64,000 nucleotides of DNA from Aplysia californica (lineage: Eukaryota > Mollusca > Gastropoda > Aplysiida > Aplysiidae): positions 212,289-276,288 of the forward strand of contig NW_004797607.1 of NCBI RefSeq assembly GCF_000002075.1, in the 5' to 3' direction. The first letter of the stretch is position 1. Each line of letters starts with the position of its first letter. Both the position numbers and the translations under genes were made by a program. Under the pieces are notes generated by a model that ran no database searches, was not told where the DNA came from, and saw only the letters and a program-made list of their open reading frames with translations. This document shows, piece after piece, positions 56,301-60,242 of the stretch.

Positions 56301-59300
56301 CAACTGGAAGACATGCGGAGGAAGGGCCAGGACCTGACCAACAGCCTGAGTGGCATGGCAGCAGATAGGGCACAGGTACAGTGGCTTATTCTGGTGGCTT
56401 GCCATCTTGCCAGAAATGTTATCATGTCAAGATCCGAACTGTGTCGATGGTGGTGTCAAACATTTGTTATAACTTACAACCAATGGATGTACCAGAAATG
56501 CTCAGTGGCCTAATATTTCACACAGTTTATCTTTTCACTTTGGATTCTGAAAATAGAGGTAAACGAGGAATATTGATATTTGGAGTGCAAATTACATTGT
56601 TTAATTTGTCAAGTGGGGAAAAGATGTAAGATAAGTAAACACGTATTAAAACAAATATACATACACAACCTGATCTCGGGATATATCAGAACAGAAGGTG
56701 TCAGCAAAATTATGACTCTCTATTTAAGAAACAGACAGATGTTGACGATTTTTCAAATTCTATTTTCCTTTAATTGTGTCTGTAAGGTGGAGAAACTTGA
56801 AGAAGACATGCGTGAGATAGAGGCTCGCTACACAAATGTCTCTGAGTCAGTGAGCAGTCAAGCCAAGCTTCTCCAGGCGACCATCACACAGTCCCAGGAC
56901 ATTCAGGGGGCGTTGTCTGGCCTGCAGTCCTGGCTGGACACAGCAACAACCGCGATGGTCACCCAGCAGCCCATCAGCTTGGAGAGACCGGTCATCATGG
57001 AGCAAGAACAGCAATTCAAGATGATGGCTGCTGACATTCACAGGTGAAATCAGAAAACATTTGCTTAACTTCCTCCTGACCGAAGGCTATTTGTCTGCCA
57101 ACTTTTGTCAATACAAACACCTTTCTAATGAATGTTCTATCTTAAAGTTTGCACCTCGAGCTTCACCAACGTCTCATTTCCAGAAATTAACAAATAGCAT
57201 CAGACGCCAAGGAAATAGCTGTGTAGTGATAATGGGAACATAGCTTCTGACATCATTTATAATGTAGTGGAGGGATCAGTGCTGCACTAAGCAGAAGCAG
57301 GGAAAGTGATATTGGATCATACTGGATGATGGGGAAGTCAGACCACGGAAATTTTGGCTTTAACAGAACAAAGCCTGTCGTTACTGCCCTGTTCTGTATG
57401 TTTTATACTTTATGAAGTAAACTAACATAGTTACATAATTTTCATTTTGTAATCATGGTGATATGGCTCCTTTTTTTGTGCATGTGAGTGCTTGTGGTAA
57501 TGGATTTCTTTCCCCTTCCTCTTCTGTACTCCAGCCATGGCGACAGCATTGAGTCTGTACGTACAGCCACCAGAGACCTCATCAAGTCAGGGGATCTTCA
57601 CATGGCCAGAGCTTTGGAACAACAGCTTGCCGACATTGAGGACAGCTTCAGCAAAATTCAGGATTCCTGCCAGGAACGAGACAGCGCTTTTCAGGAAGTG
57701 GGCGGGAAACTGACCGAGTTCCACGAGAAGATGGACACTTGCCAGAACTGGTTCCAGTCAAAGATGGAAGACCTACACTCTCGAGATATGAACAGTATGA
57801 GCAACGACGAGGCTTCTGAGACACTAACCATCATGTCTCAAGATCTGAAAAACAAAGAAAGAGACATTGCAGTTCTGCAGGATATCGCTAAAGAACTTAA
57901 AGAAGACCCTCGCACAGGCAGTCTTTCTTCCATCACGGCAGCCATTACAGAATTGCGGAAAAATGCGGAGGAGTTTGAGTCAGCCCTCAGTGAGAAGCAG
58001 GCTGAGGTAGAGCAGAGAGAGCAACAGGGTAACGAGTTTGAGTCTGCCAAAACCATGATGCAGCTCTGGCTTGCTCAGATGGAAGCCAGGCTGGATGAGT
58101 TCGAGCCTGTGGCCATTGAAGTTGACTTTGTGGAGAAACAGATTGCAGAGCTGCAGGTCAGTGTTGACTCCTGTCTCCTGTCATTGCAAACTCCTATCTC
58201 CTTATATCTGTGTAAATTCCTGTCTCCTTATATCTGTGTAGACTTTTGTCTCCTTTATGATAATAATAGATAGCATTTGTATGGCGCAAATCTTTGCTCA
58301 ACAGCAAGCTCTATGAGCTTCACAATCTATACTGTTATCCCAGCAGGCCTGAAAGCATTCTGAAACAACCTCAACTTCCTGGGAAGCATACAGTGCAAAC
58401 GGCCATTTATAGGTGCTAAAACACAGACATACTGACAAGATCTTTCGCTGTCTATGGCCGGGTACCCATTCCCACTTGGGTGAAGTGAGGAAAATTCGTG
58501 TATAATGCTTCCCAAGGACACTACGTTGGGCTCGCGGCTTGAACCACTGAACCCGCAACTTCACGATTATTAGTCCTGTAGCCTAACCACTAGGTCACTG
58601 ACGCCTTATGTCACTGCAAACTCCTGTCTCCTTATGTCACTGCAAACTCGTGTATGTTTTGATCTGATGGCAACAGACAGATGAGACATATAAATTAGGC
58701 CAAGGATATGTTTAAACCATGGGACCAAATTGTTATTCTCGGCACACAGAGCGCCCATATGACCTTATGCAGTTGCGAGCGCCATAAAACCCTCGACTAT
58801 AATAAAAAATAATAGCAAAGTTTGATATTCAGCTTTTAACCCTTTACTGTTCACAATTGATGTCGAAAATTCTGGAAATCTTACTAAATGGTACTTTATT
58901 TTAATGTGTGTCTTACAGAATTTGCTCGTTTTTGTTGTGAAATAGACATCTTGAACAAGTGAGAAACTTGAAAAAAAAAGCTGACATATTTTACAGCCAT
59001 GAGCTTTATCGAGGCAGTACATGTCTTGCTCCTTGCATGGTCAATTATTGTGGTAAGGTCAAAATGTGTTGCTTTTGGAATGGTTACAAAATTTTGCCTC
59101 ATCTTTCCAATCAAATATCCATCATTCTTGTCTCTCCTCCTTTTCTTTGTGTGTTACTATCTTGCAACACATCTAATCTTCGATACTTATATGACTTATT
59201 TTTGTTGCAAGTGCCATAAAACTGAAACAAAATGTCGCCTCATCTTCCATTTCCAGCCCATGTTGGGAGAGTATGAGGAGCATGGCCCAAAAGTGGACGA

Positions 59301-60152
59301 GGTTAATGACCTTGGCAATGCCCTTGATGCTCTGACCAGCTCTGGTGACCGGCCGCTCAGCCCAATCCGTCGTCTTGGACGTAAGTGAATATTTCGTGTG
59401 TTTGAGACAGAAATATCGCAGAAACACGTGTTGTTCATGACCCGTAGTATTTTGTTCTGTGGTCTATTATAGGGTTGAGGTGTTTTATTACAGCTGGTCC
59501 TCTTCTTGCAGTTTTTGCTAGTGGGTTGGTTTTGTTCTGTTTGTTTAGTTTCTATTTTTCTTTATTGAATACCCCAACTGTTTCATCCTCTACGTCAAGT
59601 TCTGTGCCAGCAGTATGGTCTGGCAACATACAGAAGAGGGAAAGGGCTCCCCAAGCTTCATTGAAATAATTCTTCCTTATACACCATGTGTAGTATGTTG
59701 TGTGTGTATGTGTGAGGGGGGGGGGGGTGTGTCGTTCATGTAGCAGTACTTTATTTTGACCCGTAGATCTTTGGCTTTTTCTTTTTTATATGTTCGAAAG
59801 TGAATGCGATGAGGATTTACGTTTTTTCTACAAGGGATGTAGCACAATATACAGAACATAATCCACTAGTCCTTGACAGCTTGTGCTGTTTTGAGAGTAT
59901 CCCAATGTATTTGTTTGTGTGTTTACATATTCTTTCTCGTGGACTATCTTCAGTATCCTCCACTCAAACTGACTCTGCACATTCCCATATTTATCTCATG
60001 ACTTAACAGATTTGAGTGACTCACTCTTTGACTGTCAAGAGTTGAGCCAATGTGTATCTAATTTATATTCTTTACATTTCTTTTATCCTTTGTATTGCTG
60101 TTTACTGCTGGCTGCCTGTCTATCTTAGTCACTGCCGCTCTGTCTCTGTCTT

Positions 60153-60242
<90 letters not shown>

